Shown here: one piece after another, positions 61,852 to 64,000 of the stretch
Position numbering within the stretch: position 1 is the stretch's first letter
Layout of the letters: each line of letters begins with the position of its first letter
Origin: Onthophagus taurus
Taxonomy: Eukaryota; Arthropoda; Insecta; Coleoptera; Scarabaeidae
Length of the DNA stretch: 64,000 nt
Assembly: GCF_036711975.1 (NCBI RefSeq)
Contig: NC_091973.1
Span: 18,352,001 to 18,416,000, forward strand
Direction: 5' to 3'
Notes under the pieces: generated by a model
What the model was told of the DNA's origin: nothing
The model's database searches: none
Seen by the model: only the letters and a program-made list of their open reading frames with translations
Made by a program: the position numbers and the translations under genes

Positions 61852-64000
61852 AAATGGGAGTAAGTCTCCATTTGAGTTGCGAGTTGTTGAGCAGGAATTT
61901 GATTTTTGCCATTAAGAGTGGGGCTTATGCTTATGATCGGGGATCTGTTTCTATGTTGAAACTGGTGGTTCCTCAACTGCTACCTCATATTACTCATATT
62001 ATAAATAGTTGCATTGCTAGTGCTTATTTTCCTAAGTTGTGGAGGTCTGCGATTGTACTGCCTTTACCTAAGGTGAACTCGCCTACTGAGTTTAAAGATC
62101 TGCGCCCTATTAGTATACTACCAACGTTGAGTAAAGTCTTCGAAAAAAATGGTAATAAACAGCTTAGAGAATTTTTAAATGAATATAACATTCTGCCTGA
62201 TGGACAGTCGGGCTTTATGCCTGGTCGCAGTTGTGCCACTACCTTATTAAATGTTACTGATTATATAATAAGGGCTAGGGATGATAATAAATTCACTATA
62301 TTAGTGCTTTTGGACTTTAGTAAGGCTTTTGACACCGTCAACCATTCTATTTTGTTAGCTATATTGCGCAATAGAGGTTGTAGTAATGATTTGTTAGGTT
62401 TCATGCAATCTTATCTTCAGAATCGGCAACAGTTGGTGCGAATGGGAGGCGAGGTCACTGAGGCTTCAAACTTTATGAATATAACTAGAGGTGTACCGCA
62501 GGGCTCCATTTTAGGACCTTTATTATTTTGCATATACACTGCTTTTATGCCTAAATGTGTTAAAAATTGTCAGATACAAATGTATGCGGATGACACACAA
62601 ATATATTAGCATTTTGCCTGAGAAGAATTGTTTGCTGCTATGGCAAAGGTTAATGAGGACTTAAGTAGTTTGAATACATTTTCGGTTGCTCATTCTTTAA
62701 AGTTAAATCCTTCAAAAAGTGTTGTGTTACTATTTGGTAATGAGAAGAAGGTTGAACACCTATATCAAAATGTTGACATTAATATTAATAATCTTTCAAT
62801 GCCTTTTGTTAATGAAGCTAAAAATCTTGGGCTATTGGTGGACAATTACTTCAGATATCACTCATATATCTAAAATAATTGGTCTTGCCTTCTGTAACTT
62901 GAAAGTTTTATATACTTTTAGAGCTGTTGTCAGTATTGCTATGAAGAAAATGCTTTGTCAGTGTTTGATTTTGTCACTGTTTAACTACTGTGCGTCGGTA
63001 TATGGGCCCTGTGTTGATGGTTTTACCGCGAATAGGATCCAACGAGTGCAGAACGCTTGCATAAGATTTATTTACGGCATTCGTAAATATGATAGAGTCT
63101 CCTATCGTTTAGTAAACCTAAATTGGTTAAATATGCGTGTTCGTTATTTGCTTTCATCTCTCTGTTTCTTTCACCGATTGCTGAGTACCGGTAAACCGCA
63201 ATATTTGCTGAGGAAGATTAGATTTCGTGGTGACATTCATTCCGTCAATATCCGAAACCGAATTTTAATTGCTCTACCGGCTCACTCTACCACTTTTTTT
63301 GAAAGATCTTTTACTTATAATATTTATTCGCTTTATGGTTCCGTTCCGGAGAGTTTACAGCAGGGACTAAAAACGAAAAGTATTTTGTTCGTTTCCGATC
63401 AGAACGAAAACGAAAAATTTAGTTTTCGTTCTTTTCGTTCACACCCGAAAAATATCGTTTTCGTTTTCGTGAACCGAAATGAAATAACGGTTAAAACCGG
63501 TTTTTTACTATTTTTCTAATAAAAGTATGCCAACATGCTTTTTTAATTTTTTTTTTATATTTGACAAATAAGTCACTTGTCATAATTTTAATCATAGCTG
63601 GCAAAAATTACTAACATAAAATTTATGCTTTTAAAAACTTAAATGTTAAAAATTTCAATCAACTGCATTTTAAGTGGTGATGGCATTTTTTCTTTTTATA
63701 AATATTAAAAATAAAATTTAGAATGAATTGTTTGGGACTGTTTCTATATTGGAGAGGCACGAATCTGTTTTAGTTTCTTTCATTTATTCCCATTAAATTT
63801 AGTTAAAACCACGCACAAACTGCTATGCAGTTTAGTGGTATGCCAGTGACAGATTTTTTTTGTTTTTTTGCTTCATATTTTAAATAATAATATTTGTTTC
63901 TTTTCTCTCTGATCTTGCTTTATTTCAATTAACTTTTACTTATTTAAAAATTTTGTGTCATGGTTAATTTTTGGTTATTTGCAAATAAAGTTATTATTAT
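61852..64000 (+). mobile_element. LINE-D, 3' part (RT to tail)
   Basis: This continues the LINE interrupted by BEL-2. The 61854-62609 frame has RT blocks (AYDRGSVSMLKLVVPQLLPH, DLRPISILPTLSKVFEKN, LPDGQSGFMPGRSCATTLL, LLDFSKAFDTVNHSILL, TRGVPQGSILGPLLF) and the catalytic MYADDTQIY, followed by TAG. 62628-62873 and, after a frameshift, about 62870-63360 carry the thumb and C-terminal region (SLFNYCASVYGP, RIQRVQNACIRFIYGIRKYD). The tail at 63984-64000 is AATAAAGTTATTATTAT, typical of a LINE 3' end. It belongs to the Jockey/I assemblage. Confidence 0.85.
63365..63500. repeat. CGAAAA/TTTTCG-rich simple repeat
   Basis: Degenerate GAAAACGAAAA and TTTTCGTT words replace the end of the LINE-D coding frame. 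The last ~45 residues of the ORF ending at 63519 are derived from it. Confidence 0.65.

Noticed and set aside
1-64000. CRISPR arrays, rRNA, tRNA or bacterial operons
   Set aside because: No spaced direct-repeat arrays, no cloverleaf sequence recognised by eye, and spliced eukaryotic gene structure throughout.

Overview
The window is an AT-rich piece of an arthropod, almost certainly insect, nuclear genome. Reasons: consensus spliceosomal introns, AATAAA signals, a Toll-like receptor gene, and insect-type transposable elements from nearly every superfamily. A beetle would fit but is not proved. Most of the 64 kb is transposon sequence nested in transposon sequence. Only two loci look like living host genes: the Toll-like receptor at 25463-27922 (+) and an unrecognised spliced gene with a 288-codon ORF at 48550-49416 (+).

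Left part (1-22.4 kb). A Ty3/gypsy element (Gypsy-1, minus strand, 316-6582) has an intact pol ORF, a broken gag, and a 5' LTR split by a decayed mariner-like transposon (5101-6420). It sits in a fragment of a second gypsy family (Gypsy-2). The main Gypsy-2 copy, in opposite orientation, runs from 17.8 kb down to 10.2 kb. It is interrupted by a LINE remnant (13464-15890) and a foldback element (10547-12030). Then come LINE tails, a scrap of a Gypsy-1 relative, half of a Tc1/mariner-type transposase and a Gypsy-1 LTR scrap.

Middle (22.8-45.5 kb). A Tc1/mariner-type element with ~250-bp inverted repeats (22816-24341) and a MITE (24625-25200) precede the receptor gene. Downstream are a truncated LINE (28487-30437), a BEL/Pao remnant split by another LINE (itself carrying a TTAA-flanked MITE), and a piggyBac 3' end. 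Next is a foldback element with a 9-bp target duplication and a Tc1 element at its palindromic centre (36572-39363), then a broken Mutator-like transposase, a broken P-element (THAP9-like) transposase and another foldback element.

Right part (45.8-64 kb). RTE and Jockey-type LINE scraps, a hammerhead-like motif, the orphan gene and a 1-kb near-palindromic foldback are followed by a LINE (51.6-64 kb). A structurally complete BEL/Pao element (BEL-2, 52598-61846) has inserted into that LINE. BEL-2 has a 5-bp duplication TCACT, primer-binding site, polypurine tract and an envelope relic. A pogo/Tigger element (58140-60272) sits in its gag with a clean TA duplication. The BEL-2 leader holds three successive hairpins whose stems differ but remain complementary while the heads are conserved; this is the least explained structure in the window.
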